Source of the DNA: Venatoribacter pacificus
Lineage (GTDB): Bacteria > Pseudomonadota > Gammaproteobacteria > Pseudomonadales > Oceanobacteraceae
Direction of reading: 5' to 3'
Length of the DNA: 64,000 nucleotides
NCBI RefSeq assembly: GCF_025318105.1
Contig: NZ_JAOANI010000015.1
Coordinates: 558,001-622,000, forward strand
The notes beneath the pieces were generated by a model that was not told the origin of the DNA, searched no databases, and saw nothing but the letters and a program-made list of their open reading frames with translations. Shown here in pieces: positions 26,201-35,575 of the stretch. A program made the translations under genes and the position numbers. Each line of letters starts with the position of its first letter. Position 1 is the stretch's first letter.

Positions 26201-26899
26201 ATGAAATCTATTCTGCTGGTCGATGATGATTACGAACTGGGTGAGCTGCTGCAGGAATACCTGTCGATGGAAGGCTTTGCCCTGACGGCGGTGCAGGATG
26301 GCGAAACCGGTCTGCAACGGGCGTTAAGCGGAGAGTTCGACCTGGTGCTGCTGGATGTGATGCTGCCGAAAATGAATGGCTTTGAGGTGCTGAAAAAACT
26401 GCGCACCGAATCGTCATTGCCGGTGATTATGCTCACCGCCCGTGGCGAAAGCGTTGACCGGGTGCTTGGCCTTGAACATGGCGCCGATGATTATATTCCC
26501 AAGCCTTATCACCACCATGAGCTGGTGGCGCGGATTAAAGCGTTATTCCGCCGTATTGATCTGTCGGCCGAGCAACCGGGTAAAGGCACAGTCACCACGC
26601 TGAATGTCGGTGAACTGCAGCTGAATACCACCCGCCGCATTGTAACTCTGGATGGCGTTGAGCTGGCGCTGACCGGCGCGGAATTCGGTGTGCTGCACTG
26701 TATGATGGAACACGTCGGCGAATTGGTCGATAAAGACACGCTGTCGCTGGCGGCGCTGGGTCGTCCACTGATGGCCTATGATCGCTCCATCGATATGCAC
26801 GTCAGTAACCTGCGCAAAAAACTTGGCCGCCGCGCCGATAATTCCGACTGGATCAAAACCGTGCGCTCGCGTGGTTATATGCTGGTCAGCCCGGAATAA
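26201..26899 (+). CDS. cpxR: Envelope stress response regulator CpxR
   Basis: A 232-residue OmpR/PhoB-type regulator. The receiver domain begins KSILLVDDDYELGELLQEYL, with phosphoacceptor Asp52 and PKPYHHHELVARI after the conserved Lys. The C-terminal winged helix ends SNLRKKLG and TVRSRGYMLVSPE. Full-length resemblance to CpxR, including LTGAEFGVLHCMMEHVG, separates it from OmpR. ATG 26201 has GGAGGA 5 nt upstream; the ATG at 26195 overlaps that site. cpxA follows after 26 bp. Confidence 0.9.
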   Translation: MKSILLVDDDYELGELLQEYLSMEGFALTAVQDGETGLQRALSGEFDLVLLDVMLPKMNGFEVLKKLRTESSLPVIMLTARGESVDRVLGLEHGADDYIPKPYHHHELVARIKALFRRIDLSAEQPGKGTVTTLNVGELQLNTTRRIVTLDGVELALTGAEFGVLHCMMEHVGELVDKDTLSLAALGRPLMAYDRSIDMHVSNLRKKLGRRADNSDWIKTVRSRGYMLVSPE

Positions 26900-26925
26900 A
26901 TCCTTCCTTTATCACAGGCCTTTGC

Positions 26926-28257
26926 ATGCGCTGGTATCGCTCGCTGTTTTTTAAAATTTTCCTCTGGTTCTGGGGGGTGATTTTTCTCGCCATGTGGGCC
27001 GCCGTGCTAACTAACGAATGGATCGAGGACGATTACTTCCGTCCGGCGACTCAGCCGGAAACCATGCATCTGGTGCATCTGATGGACCGCGAACGGCCAA
27101 TTGTGGCGGAAGGCCGCAAGTTATGGCGCAAGATCCGGCCGGGCTGGAATCTGGTCGCGGTGCCGGTGGATATGATCAGTCAACTGCCCCATGACCTGGA
27201 AGAGTTTGCCGACGAAGCTGACGATGCCGATCAGATTCTGTGGGGACAAAACGACGGCTGGCTGATGATCGGCCCATTGCAGCGTCAGGGGTATCTCTAC
27301 ATCGCGGTTACCCGCAAAGAATGGCAGAGCGTACTCAATAATGAAGACCGCTGGTTGGTGCCGCTGGCCATCGTAGTGGTGGTCACTCTGCTGTGCTTTA
27401 TGCTGGTGTGGAGTCTCACCCGTCCTATCCGCCGTTTACAGCGTACCGTGCGTCAGCTGGCGCAGGGCAATTTTGATGTGTCCGGTCTGCGCCGCGATCT
27501 GCATCGCCATGACGAAATCGGCATGCTGGCCAGCGAAGTGGTCGAGATGGCGGACGCTCTGCAGCGGCTGCTGCACAGCCATCAACAGTTATTGCGCGAT
27601 GTATCGCACGAGTTACGCTCGCCGCTGACCCGTCTGCAAATTGCCCTTGGCATTGCCCGTAAAAAAGATCAGCAGCATGTGCTGGCGGCGGAGCATGATC
27701 GTATCGAACGCGCCGTCGGCCAGGTTGATGGCCTGGTCGGTCAGATTCTTGATCTGGCCCGGCTGCAACAGACCGACAGCCAACAATTGCAGACCAGCCG
27801 GCTTGGACTGGGCGGGCAATTGCAGATCTGGCTGCAGAACGCCGATGTGGAAATTGAAGAAAAAGAACTGCAATTGATCTTCCGTGAGCCGGATGACGGG
27901 TTGAAGTGTGACTGGGACTGGATGCTGGTGGAGCGGGCTTTTGACAATCTGCTGCGTAATGCCATCCGCTTTGCGCCGGCGGGATCGGAATTGCTGATCG
28001 GTGCGGCAATAAGCGGTGAGTCGGCAGAATTGTGGGTGCAGGATCAGGGGCCGGGCGTTCCGGAGGAAGAACTGCTGCGGATTTTCGATCCGTTTACCCA
28101 GGTCGACTCAGCCCGCGATCATGCGGCCGGAGGCTATGGCATAGGACTGGCGCTGGTTAAACGCATTGTTGAATTACATGATGGCAGCGTGCTTGCCGAA
28201 AACCGTTTCCCCGGTCTGCGTATCACCATGCGTCTGCCGCTACGGCCACAAACCTGA
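26926..28257 (+). CDS. cpxA: Envelope stress sensor kinase CpxA
   Basis: A 443-residue inner-membrane histidine kinase. Helix 1 is at about residues 8-28, a periplasmic sensor domain runs from about 30 to 142, helix 2 from 143 to 163. A HAMP linker starts at TRPIRRLQRTVRQLAQGNFD. The HisKA box DVSHELRSPLTRLQIALG has phosphoacceptor His228, and the ATPase domain has DNLLRNAIRF, DQGPGV and GGYGIGLALV. The pair order cpxR-cpxA matches enterics, where they monitor envelope folding. No cpxP is adjacent. The downstream htpX (17 kb away) is a Cpx target in E. coli. Confidence 0.9.
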   Translation: MRWYRSLFFKIFLWFWGVIFLAMWAAVLTNEWIEDDYFRPATQPETMHLVHLMDRERPIVAEGRKLWRKIRPGWNLVAVPVDMISQLPHDLEEFADEADDADQILWGQNDGWLMIGPLQRQGYLYIAVTRKEWQSVLNNEDRWLVPLAIVVVVTLLCFMLVWSLTRPIRRLQRTVRQLAQGNFDVSGLRRDLHRHDEIGMLASEVVEMADALQRLLHSHQQLLRDVSHELRSPLTRLQIALGIARKKDQQHVLAAEHDRIERAVGQVDGLVGQILDLARLQQTDSQQLQTSRLGLGGQLQIWLQNADVEIEEKELQLIFREPDDGLKCDWDWMLVERAFDNLLRNAIRFAPAGSELLIGAAISGESAELWVQDQGPGVPEEELLRIFDPFTQVDSARDHAAGGYGIGLALVKRIVELHDGSVLAENRFPGLRITMRLPLRPQT

Positions 28258-28404
28258 TCTGGCTCAGTTAAAAATACAGATGCTCCGGATTAGCTGGAAA
28301 AAGCAATAGGTTTTTGGTAGAAAGTACGACCCTTATGCCCCCTGTGTTCTGGACGATGTGGCACAGCTGGCTTTTAAATACAGTGAAGAGACTGGACAAG
28401 TACT

Positions 28405-29667
28405 ATGTCACAAGATTTCAAGCAAGCAGCTCTGGATTACCATCAGTTCCCTAAGCCGGGCAAAATCAGTGTCGAGCTGACCAAGCCTGCACAGACTTCA
28501 CACGATCTGTCTCTGGCCTACAGCCCGGGTGTGGCAGAGCCAGTAAAAGAGATCGCTGCTGATCCTGAAAACGCCTACAAGTACACTGGTAAGGGTAACC
28601 TGGTTGCTGTTATCACTGACGGTACTGCCATTCTGGGTCTGGGTGACCTGGGCCCTCTGGCTTCTAAGCCGGTTATGGAAGGTAAGAGCCTGCTGTTCAA
28701 ACGCTTTGCCGGCGTAGACTCCATCGATATCGAAGTTGAGTCTGAAAGCCCGCAAGCCTTCATTGATACTGTTCGTCGTATCGCGATCACTTTCGGTGGT
28801 ATCAACCTGGAAGACATCAAGGCACCTGAGTGTTTTGAAATCGAACGCACTCTGATCGAACAGTGCGACATTCCGGTATTCCACGATGACCAGCACGGTA
28901 CTGCGATCGTAACCGTAGCCGGTGCACTGAACGCGCTGGAAATTGTTGGTAAGAAAGTTGAAGACGCCAAAATGTGTGTACTGGGTGCCGGTGCTGCCGC
29001 CATCTCCTGTACCAAACTGCTGATCCTGGCCGGCATGAAGCCAGAAAACATCTTTATGTGTGACCGTAATGGTGTGATCCACTCTGGCCGTACCGACCTG
29101 AACCAGTACAAGCAGGCCTTCGCGGTTGATACTGACAAGCGTACGGTTGACGATGCCCTGAACGGTGCTGATATCTTCCTGGGTCTGTCAGGTCCTAACA
29201 TGGTGACTGGCGAGCAGATCAAGACTATGGCGCCGAACCCAATCATCTTTGCCTGTGCTAACCCGGTTCCGGAAATCATGCCGGAAATCGTTAAAGAAGT
29301 TCGTCCGGATGCCATCATGGCAACGGGCCGTTCTGATTACCCTAACCAGGTAAACAACGTACTGGGCTTCCCATTCATCTTCCGTGGTGCTCTGGACGTA
29401 CGCGCCAAGCGCATCAACGAAGAAATGAAGCTGGCCGCTGCCAAAGCTCTGGCTGGTCTGGCGAAAGAGCCGGTTACTCAGGAAGTGCTTGATGCTTACG
29501 GTCTGGAATCGCTGGAATTCGGACGTGACTACATCATTCCTAAAGCCGTTGATACCCGTCTGCTGGGTGCTGTATCGGCTGCGGTTGCTCAGGCTGCGGT
29601 TGATACTGGGGTTGCGCGTAAGCCATTCCCGGCTAACTACCCGCTGAAAACTCTGGCTGATATCTGA
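28405..29667 (+). CDS. Malic enzyme, short form without PTA domain
   Basis: A 420-residue enzyme that oxidatively decarboxylates malate to pyruvate. The N-terminal catalytic part contains YSPGVAEPVKEIA and HDDQHGTAIVT; the nucleotide-binding domain has VLGAGAAAISC. E. coli MaeB carries an extra phosphotransacetylase domain of about 330 residues, absent here. Codon use is strongly biased to GGT, CTG and GTT, suggesting high expression. NADP preference is usual in the family but cannot be read safely. It is monocistronic, with a strong terminator. Confidence 0.92.
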   Translation: MSQDFKQAALDYHQFPKPGKISVELTKPAQTSHDLSLAYSPGVAEPVKEIAADPENAYKYTGKGNLVAVITDGTAILGLGDLGPLASKPVMEGKSLLFKRFAGVDSIDIEVESESPQAFIDTVRRIAITFGGINLEDIKAPECFEIERTLIEQCDIPVFHDDQHGTAIVTVAGALNALEIVGKKVEDAKMCVLGAGAAAISCTKLLILAGMKPENIFMCDRNGVIHSGRTDLNQYKQAFAVDTDKRTVDDALNGADIFLGLSGPNMVTGEQIKTMAPNPIIFACANPVPEIMPEIVKEVRPDAIMATGRSDYPNQVNNVLGFPFIFRGALDVRAKRINEEMKLAAAKALAGLAKEPVTQEVLDAYGLESLEFGRDYIIPKAVDTRLLGAVSAAVAQAAVDTGVARKPFPANYPLKTLADI

Positions 29668-29683
29668 GATATCCTGCCATAGT

Positions 29684-29711
29684 AAAAAACCCGGCTCTGC
29701 CGGGTTTTTTT
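29684..29711. terminator. Bidirectional terminator after malic enzyme
   Basis: AAAAAACCCGGC, loop TCT, GCCGGGTTTTTTT. It can serve malic enzyme and the converging binding-protein gene. Confidence 0.92.
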
Positions 29712-29741
29712 ATGTCTGTCGCTTACGCCAATGCCGCAGTG

Positions 29742-30536
29742 TCAGCGAATCAGGTAGTCAGCCAGCAGGCGTTCGTAGCTCTGCAGAATTTTATCCTGCT
29801 CGCCACTGTCGATGAGAATACCCATTCCCATATCAAAAGAGTCGCGCAGCTGCTTACTGTGGAAGGCCGCGTAGTAGTAGGTTGGCGGGAACAGGTCGTG
29901 ATACTGGTAAGCCTGTTGGTAAGTGGCATTATTCGGATCGTTACGGCGTAGCTGGCTGAGGAAATAACGGAAAATGGTCTGCTCCAGAATGATCACATCG
30001 GTATCCCCCCGGAACAGGGCTTCGACCTGTTTTTTCTGCTCTGCCAGTTCGCGATAAGCCGGGCTGCGGGCTGCTTCCGCTGCAAAGTTGCCCGGCAGCA
30101 GGCGGCTGGCCAGGTTGAAAGCATCAATACGGTAATCTCCCAGGCTACTGATCCCGCTCAGAGAAACCTTACGACTGCTGAGGCTGATGGCAACATTGTG
30201 AAAGACAATCAGTGGCTGGCGGGAAAATAACGCGTCCGGTGAGGCTGAGGCGCTGGTTATGCAGGCGATATCCAGTTCGCCTTTATTAAAGGCAGTGACA
30301 TTATTGCTGTTATTGTCATAGCGGACGTCGATGGTTTTATTCTGCGTTTGCATGGCCCGGCGCAGAATATCCAGCACAATGCCGCGATCATTCTGGCGGA
30401 TCACATAGGGGGGGATCGAGTCGCCACAGCCAACGCGTACAGCATCTGCTGTTTGTGCATGCGTGTTTGGGGAGGCCAGAAAGCAGAGCAAAAAGGCAGG
30501 CAGTGATAGTGAAAATAATCGCACAAGTAACGACAT
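29742..30536 (-). CDS. Periplasmic amino-acid-type solute-binding protein
   Basis: A 264-residue exported protein with a signal peptide (cleavage near THAQTADA) and the fold of extracellular solute-binding family 3: GCGDSIPPYVIRQNDRGIVL at the N-terminus, a GELDIACITSASASPDALFS segment and a second-lobe DYRIDAFNLASRL. No permease or ATPase gene is nearby, so it may be an orphan sensor or binding protein and not part of an ABC importer. Many marine gammaproteobacteria carry such orphans. Ligand unknown. Confidence 0.8.
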   Translation of the reverse strand: MSLLVRLFSLSLPAFLLCFLASPNTHAQTADAVRVGCGDSIPPYVIRQNDRGIVLDILRRAMQTQNKTIDVRYDNNSNNVTAFNKGELDIACITSASASPDALFSRQPLIVFHNVAISLSSRKVSLSGISSLGDYRIDAFNLASRLLPGNFAAEAARSPAYRELAEQKKQVEALFRGDTDVIILEQTIFRYFLSQLRRNDPNNATYQQAYQYHDLFPPTYYYAAFHSKQLRDSFDMGMGILIDSGEQDKILQSYERLLADYLIR

Positions 30537-30628
30537 AATGCGGCAATCCAGTCCGACGATAGGGTCAGCATAACCGTATTTTGGCGATTTGCACGCGCTG
30601 GGCGCAGGATAAAACAGAAGGGAAAGAG

Positions 30629-30653
30629 TGCCGGCTCTGGAACAGAGCCGGCA
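30629..30653 (-). terminator. Probable typA terminator
   Basis: TGCCGGCTCT and AGAGCCGGCA form a 10-bp stem with a 5-nt loop 10 nt after the typA stop. The following minus-strand sequence is T-rich but without a solid U-run. Confidence 0.6.
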
Positions 30654-30662
30654 GACAGAGCA

Positions 30663-32474
30663 TCAGTTCTTTTTAGAACGTTTACGCTCGTTTTCGGTCA
30701 GGAACTTCTTACGCAGACGGATGCTGGTTGGCGTTACTTCCACCAGTTCGTCGTCTTCGATAAATTCCAGAGCCTGTTCCAGCGTATGCTTAACCGGCGG
30801 CGTCAGGTTGATGGCTTCATCGGTACCTGATGCACGAACGTTGGTCAGCTGCTTGGCTTTGGTTGGGTTAACCACCAGGTCGTTATCGCGGCTGTGCAGA
30901 CCCACGATCATGCCTTCGTACACTTCCAGACCCGGAGCCACAAACAAGCGGCCACGTTCCTGCAGGGTGAACAGGGCATAACCCAGAATCTTACCCGGAA
31001 CCATCGATACCAGTACGCCGTTGTGACGGGTAGAGGTCAGACCGGTCTGAACCGGACCGTAATGGTCGAAGATGTTGGTCAGGATGCCGGAACCGGAAGT
31101 CATGGTCATAAACAGACCACGGAAACCGATCAGGCCACGGGCCGGCATGATGAACTCAAGGCGTACGCGGCCTTTGCCATCCGGCACCATGTTGGTCATC
31201 TCGGCGCGACGGTTACCCATCTCTTCCATGATGGAACCCTGATGTTCTTCTTCGATGTCGATCACAACCTGTTCGTAAGGTTCCTGAATCTCACCGTCGA
31301 TTTCTTTCTGCACAACTTCTGGCTTGGAGATACCCATCTCGAAGCCTTCGCGGCGCATGGTTTCAATCAGAACGGACAGATGCAGTTCACCACGACCGGA
31401 TACTTTGAATTTTTCCGGGGTGTCACCTGGCTCGACGCGCAGTGCCACGTTGTGGATCAGTTCTTTTTCCAGACGGTCTTTGATATTACGGCTGGTGACG
31501 AACTTACCTTCACGGCCAGCGAACGGAGAATCGTTCACCTGAAAGGTCATGCTCACGGTAGGTTCATCAACAGACAGTTGTGGTAATGCTTCTACTTTAG
31601 AAGGATCACACAGTGTGTCGGAAATGCTCAGACCGTCGATACCGGAAATACAGACGATGTCACCGGCATTGGCTTCAGGGACAGCAACACGCTGCAGACC
31701 ATGGAAGCCTTTAACTTCCAGCACGCGGCCCTTACGGGTTTTGCCTTCAGCAGAAACGATCTGTACGTCGGTGCCTGGCTTCAGCTTACCGCGGGCGATA
31801 CGGCCAACACCGATAACACCCACATAGCTATCGTAATCCAGAGCGGAGATCTGCATCTGGAACGGACCGTCAAGGTCAACCGGTGGTGGTGTTACGTGGT
31901 CAACGATCATCTGGAACAGAGGCGACATATCGTCCGCCATGTTGTCAGGATCCAGACCAGCAATGCCGTTCAGGGCAGAGGCGTATACCACTGGGAAGTC
32001 GAGCTGTTCTTCGGTCGCGCCAAGGCGATCGAACAGATCGAACATTTCGTCCATAACCCAATCAGGACGGGCACCCGGACGGTCGATTTTGTTGATTACT
32101 ACGATCGGACGCAGGCCGCGTTCGAATGCTTTCTGGGTTACGAAGCGAGTCTGCGGCATTGGGCCGTCGACGGCGTCAACCAGCAGGCAAACAGAGTCAA
32201 CCATCGACATAACACGTTCCACTTCACCACCGAAGTCGGCGTGTCCTGGGGTGTCAACGATGTTGATGCGGTATTCATTCCATCGGATGGCGGTGTTTTT
32301 CGCCAAAATGGTAATACCACGCTCTTTTTCCTGGTCGTTGGAGTCCATGACCCGCTCGCCGCCCTGATCTTTGCGGTCCAGGGTGCCGGACTGCTCGAGC
32401 AGTTTGTCGACCAGCGTTGTTTTGCCATGGTCAACGTGCGCGATGATGGCGATGTTTCTGAGGTTGTCGATCAC
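30663..32474 (-). CDS. typA: Ribosome-associated GTPase TypA/BipA
   Basis: A 603-residue translational GTPase. The G domain has AHVDHGKTTLVDKLL, DTPGHADFGGEVERV and NKIDRPGARPDWV; EF-G-like domains II, III and V follow, then the TypA-specific C-terminal domain (MTSGSGILTNIFDHYGPV). It assists 50S assembly and growth in cold or stress. The start codon is GTG, with AAGG 8 nt upstream. It is divergent from glnA, the same arrangement as in enterics. Confidence 0.96.
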   Translation of the reverse strand: MIDNLRNIAIIAHVDHGKTTLVDKLLEQSGTLDRKDQGGERVMDSNDQEKERGITILAKNTAIRWNEYRINIVDTPGHADFGGEVERVMSMVDSVCLLVDAVDGPMPQTRFVTQKAFERGLRPIVVINKIDRPGARPDWVMDEMFDLFDRLGATEEQLDFPVVYASALNGIAGLDPDNMADDMSPLFQMIVDHVTPPPVDLDGPFQMQISALDYDSYVGVIGVGRIARGKLKPGTDVQIVSAEGKTRKGRVLEVKGFHGLQRVAVPEANAGDIVCISGIDGLSISDTLCDPSKVEALPQLSVDEPTVSMTFQVNDSPFAGREGKFVTSRNIKDRLEKELIHNVALRVEPGDTPEKFKVSGRGELHLSVLIETMRREGFEMGISKPEVVQKEIDGEIQEPYEQVVIDIEEEHQGSIMEEMGNRRAEMTNMVPDGKGRVRLEFIMPARGLIGFRGLFMTMTSGSGILTNIFDHYGPVQTGLTSTRHNGVLVSMVPGKILGYALFTLQERGRLFVAPGLEVYEGMIVGLHSRDNDLVVNPTKAKQLTNVRASGTDEAINLTPPVKHTLEQALEFIEDDELVEVTPTSIRLRKKFLTENERKRSKKN

Positions 32475-32516
32475 AAGAATGGCCTTGGTGAAAGTTTGTA
32501 CAAAAAATGAGGCGCG

Positions 32517-32522
32517 ATTATA
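32517..32522 (-). promoter_or_regulatory. -10 box of typA
   Basis: The minus strand reads TATAAT 43 bp upstream of the GTG start. No clear -35 box was found. Confidence 0.5.
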
Positions 32523-32708
32523 CCTGAAACGGGCCGTTAGCGTGACATCAATTTCGCCGTCTTTGGCAGATTATCCCGACATTTACTGCAGCAATAATAA
32601 GGCTGTTAATGAAAGCGCTGTTTTTGTGCCGAATCCCATGTACTGCGGTGTTCAAGTGAACCTATAATGTGCAGGCTTGTACTGGCTAGCGTATTCACCT
32701 CACGCCAT

Positions 32709-32756
32709 CGCGCTAAAATGGTGCATTTGGTTCAGGTTGTGATTTATTTTGGTGCA
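32709..32756 (+). promoter_or_regulatory. Two NtrC-like enhancer sites upstream of glnA
   Basis: Two 17-bp sites end in the NtrC half-site GGTGCA: 32709-32725 (ends AAAATGGTGCA) and 32740-32756 (ends TTTTGGTGCA). Their centres are 31 bp apart, three helical turns, and about 95 and 125 bp before the predicted start point. This is the spacing of the enteric glnA enhancer. Their left halves are poorly conserved. Confidence 0.65.
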
Positions 32757-32817
32757 GTGAGTGCCTGAGTGTTGTTTTGCGGCCCTGATTTTATGCGGGC
32801 TGCGCCATAAGATAAAA

Positions 32818-32833
32818 TGGCACACTACTTGCT
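32818..32833 (+). promoter_or_regulatory. Sigma-54 promoter of glnA
   Basis: TGGCAC, five bases, TTGCT: an exact -24/-12 consensus. Transcription should start near 32844, about 58 bp before the glnA ATG. Other parts of the 428-bp typA-glnA gap hold the typA promoter and the NtrC-like sites; nothing else is evident. Confidence 0.9.
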
Positions 32834-32902
32834 CCAATACTGAGCATGGCAAGCCGGGGCTAAACCCCGTATCAAGTTGAACCAGCATCTGGAGACAGTA
32901 AG

Positions 32903-34309
32903 ATGTCAGAGAACACTCTGAATTTAATCAAAGAAAACGATGTGAAGTGGGTTGATTTGCGCTTTACCGATTTCAAGGGTAAAGAGCAGCACGTTACTAT
33001 TCCTGCGCGTTATGTAGACGAAGACTTCTTCGAAACCGGACAGATGTTCGACGGTTCTTCTATTGCTGGCTGGAAAGGTATTAACGAATCCGACATGATC
33101 CTGCGTCCGGATGACAGCACCAGCTTCCTGGATCCATTCACCGAAGACGCCACTCTGGTATTGCGTTGCGACATCATCGAGCCTGCCACTATGCAGGGCT
33201 ACGACCGCGACCCTCGCTCTGTAGCACTGCGTGCTGAAGAGTACCTGAAGTCCACTGGTCTGGGTGACACTGCATTCTTTGGTCCAGAACCAGAATTCTT
33301 CATGTTTGACGATGTTCGCTGGGGCTCTGACATGTCCGGCAGCTTCTGCAAAATCAACTCTTCCGAAGCTGCATGGAACACCGAAGCGGTTATGGAAGGC
33401 GGCAACCTGGGTCACCGTCCACGCGTTAAAGGCGGTTACTTCCCGGTTCCACCAGTAGACAGCCACCACGACATCCGTGCTGCCATGTGTAACACACTGG
33501 AAGCCATTGGTCTGGACGTTGAAGTTCATCACCACGAAGTGGCGAACGCCGGACAGAACGAAATCGGTGTTAAGTTCAACACTCTGGTTAAGAAAGCTGA
33601 CGAAGTGCAGATGCTGAAATACGTTATTCATAACGTTGCTGCTGCTTACGGTAAAACCGCTACGTTCATGCCTAAGCCAATCTGTGGTGACAACGGTTCC
33701 GGTATGCACGTACACATGTCTTACTGGAAAGACGGTGTGAACCAGTTCGCGGGCGACGGCTATGCCGGTCTGTCTGAAACGGCTCTGTTCTACATCGGTG
33801 GTGTGATCAAGCACGCTAAGTCCCTGAATGCGTTCACCAACCCAGGTACTAACTCTTACAAGCGTCTGATCCCAGGCTTCGAAGCTCCGGTCATGCTGGC
33901 TTACTCTGCCCGTAACCGTTCTGCTTCTATCCGTATTCCTTACGTTGCGTCGCCAAAAGGCAAGCGTATCGAAGCACGTTTCCCTGACCCGATCGCTAAC
34001 CCATACCTGGCTTTCGCAGCTCTGCTGATGGCTGGTCTGGACGGCGTTAAGAACAAGATCCACCCTGGCGATGCAGCTGACAAAGATCTGTACGATCTGC
34101 CAGCTGAAGAAGCAGCCAAGATTCCACAGGTTTGTGGCTCTCTGCGTGAGGCTCTGGACAGCCTGAAAGCTGACCACGAGTACCTGACTGCAGGCGGCGT
34201 ATTCAGCAAGGATATGATCGAAGCTTACATCGACCTGAAGATGGAAGAAGTTTACCGCGTTGAGCACACCACTCACCCGGTTGAATACGATATGTACTAC
34301 AGCGTGTAA
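32903..34309 (+). CDS. glnA: Glutamine synthetase type I
   Basis: A 468-residue subunit of the dodecameric enzyme that makes glutamine from glutamate, ammonia and ATP. Characteristic segments include DGSSIAGWKGI, the metal-binding GPEPEFFMFDDV, GSGMHVHMSYWKDG and NRSASIRIPYV. The adenylylation site is Tyr397 in KDLYDLPAEE, so GlnE-type covalent control is expected in addition to NtrC/sigma-54 transcription. Codon bias indicates high expression. In enterics ntrBC follow directly; here a terminator and an unrelated hydrolase follow. Confidence 0.98.
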   Translation: MSENTLNLIKENDVKWVDLRFTDFKGKEQHVTIPARYVDEDFFETGQMFDGSSIAGWKGINESDMILRPDDSTSFLDPFTEDATLVLRCDIIEPATMQGYDRDPRSVALRAEEYLKSTGLGDTAFFGPEPEFFMFDDVRWGSDMSGSFCKINSSEAAWNTEAVMEGGNLGHRPRVKGGYFPVPPVDSHHDIRAAMCNTLEAIGLDVEVHHHEVANAGQNEIGVKFNTLVKKADEVQMLKYVIHNVAAAYGKTATFMPKPICGDNGSGMHVHMSYWKDGVNQFAGDGYAGLSETALFYIGGVIKHAKSLNAFTNPGTNSYKRLIPGFEAPVMLAYSARNRSASIRIPYVASPKGKRIEARFPDPIANPYLAFAALLMAGLDGVKNKIHPGDAADKDLYDLPAEEAAKIPQVCGSLREALDSLKADHEYLTAGGVFSKDMIEAYIDLKMEEVYRVEHTTHPVEYDMYYSV

Positions 34310-34328
34310 TACGCTTTAGCCAGATCGT

Positions 34329-34357
34329 AAAAAGGGCTCTTCGGAGCCCTTTTTTTA
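34329..34357 (+). terminator. glnA terminator
   Basis: AAAGGGCTC, tetraloop TTCG, GAGCCCTTT and a seven-T run shortly after the glnA stop. Confidence 0.95.
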
Positions 34358-34478
34358 TTGCTGTTTTTCTGCTGGTTAAGCTGTTGCTGCGGCTTATTTA
34401 GTCTTTAACGGCAAGGGTGGCTAGGCATCGTTGCTGTCAGCGCCTAGTATGTCGGTGTTATTTTCCGGAGTGCTGAAT

Positions 34479-35450
34479 GTGAGTCTGAGCTGGAGTAAGA
34501 ACGGTCTGGTTTCTGCCCTTAAACCGATGGACTGGCAGTTTCGTGAGCCGGCCTCTGGTGCGCAAATGGATGCTTATCTGCAGATGTACCGGCTGGACTT
34601 TCCAGAGCTGAGTGGCGTGCGTCACTTTGCCGGGCTGATACAGGCGGCTGATTACCAGATAGCTGTGCAGGTATGGCGTCCACAGAACCCGCGCGGTACT
34701 GCCATCGTTGTTCATGGGTACTACGACCATGTTGGTCTTTACGGTTCGCTGATTGGCTTTTGCCTGCAGCAGGGGCTGAATGTGGTGACGTTCGATCTGC
34801 CCGGGCACGGACTTTCCAGCGGCGAGAGCGCATCCATCGGCAGTTTCCAGGAATACGACGAAGTGTTCAGCCTGATTCTGCAGCGTACCCGTGGCGGCCT
34901 TGGCGGCCCGTTGTATGTCTTCGGTCAGAGTACCGGTGGCGCCATCATTATTAATTATCTGCTCAAGCGCCAGCTGACCAAAGCGCAATCACCCTTTGCC
35001 GGCATTACCCTGATGGCTCCTCTGGTACGCCCGAAAGGCTGGTACAGAGGCCGTTTGGTGCATACCTTTGTCAGCCTGTTTCTGCGTCAGGTACGGCGCA
35101 AATTTAACCCCAATTCGGCGGATACCGAGTTTCTGCGCTTTATCGCTGAGCAGGATCCGTTGCAGCCACATCACCTCAGTGTGCGTTGGGTCGGAGCCCT
35201 GAAGCAATGGATACCCTATATTGAAGCATTACCCGCTTCTGAACTGGCGGTAACCATCGTGCAGGGCGATAACGATAATACCGTCGCCTGGCGTCATAAC
35301 CTGAAACTGCTGGCGCAGAAGTTTCCCCGTCAGCGTCTGATGATGTTGCCCGGTGGTCAGCACCACCTGGTGAATGAGTCACCGCAGCACAGAGAGCAGA
35401 TCTATCGTCAGCTGGCGGAATGGTTGCTGTCCGATTCCAACCCGGTCTGA
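34479..35450 (+). CDS. Alpha/beta hydrolase, monoacylglycerol-lipase-like
   Basis: A serine hydrolase of about 323 residues. It has the oxyanion strand VVHGYYDHVGLYG, DLPGHGLSSGE, the nucleophile elbow GQSTGG, an acid strand around IVQGDNDNTV and the catalytic His in GGQHHLVNE. The arrangement fits the S33/monoglyceride lipase group, so a lipid or ester substrate is likely but unproven. The frame is open to TTG 34431 and ATG 34449; GTG 34479 is preferred because GGAG lies 8 nt before it. No signal peptide is evident. It follows glnA's terminator and stands alone. Confidence 0.8.
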   Translation: MSLSWSKNGLVSALKPMDWQFREPASGAQMDAYLQMYRLDFPELSGVRHFAGLIQAADYQIAVQVWRPQNPRGTAIVVHGYYDHVGLYGSLIGFCLQQGLNVVTFDLPGHGLSSGESASIGSFQEYDEVFSLILQRTRGGLGGPLYVFGQSTGGAIIINYLLKRQLTKAQSPFAGITLMAPLVRPKGWYRGRLVHTFVSLFLRQVRRKFNPNSADTEFLRFIAEQDPLQPHHLSVRWVGALKQWIPYIEALPASELAVTIVQGDNDNTVAWRHNLKLLAQKFPRQRLMMLPGGQHHLVNESPQHREQIYRQLAEWLLSDSNPV

Positions 35451-35575
35451 TTTCCAACTTTTGCCATATTGACCCGAATTGTCCTAAGAGTATAACTATC
35501 CGCTGCGTAGTATCGCGCAAAAGGCCAATGGCTGTGATTCAGCAGGCAAGGATGTCTGCACTGCAGGAGAATGAC

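Noticed and set aside
26201..28257. ompR-envZ identity for the two-component pair
   Set aside because: In enterics ompR-envZ lies near pckA and tex, but the sequences here match CpxR and CpxA, including the large periplasmic domain of CpxA.
32924..34276. 450-residue ORF antisense to glnA
   Set aside because: A shadow of the strongly biased glnA codons. No family features.
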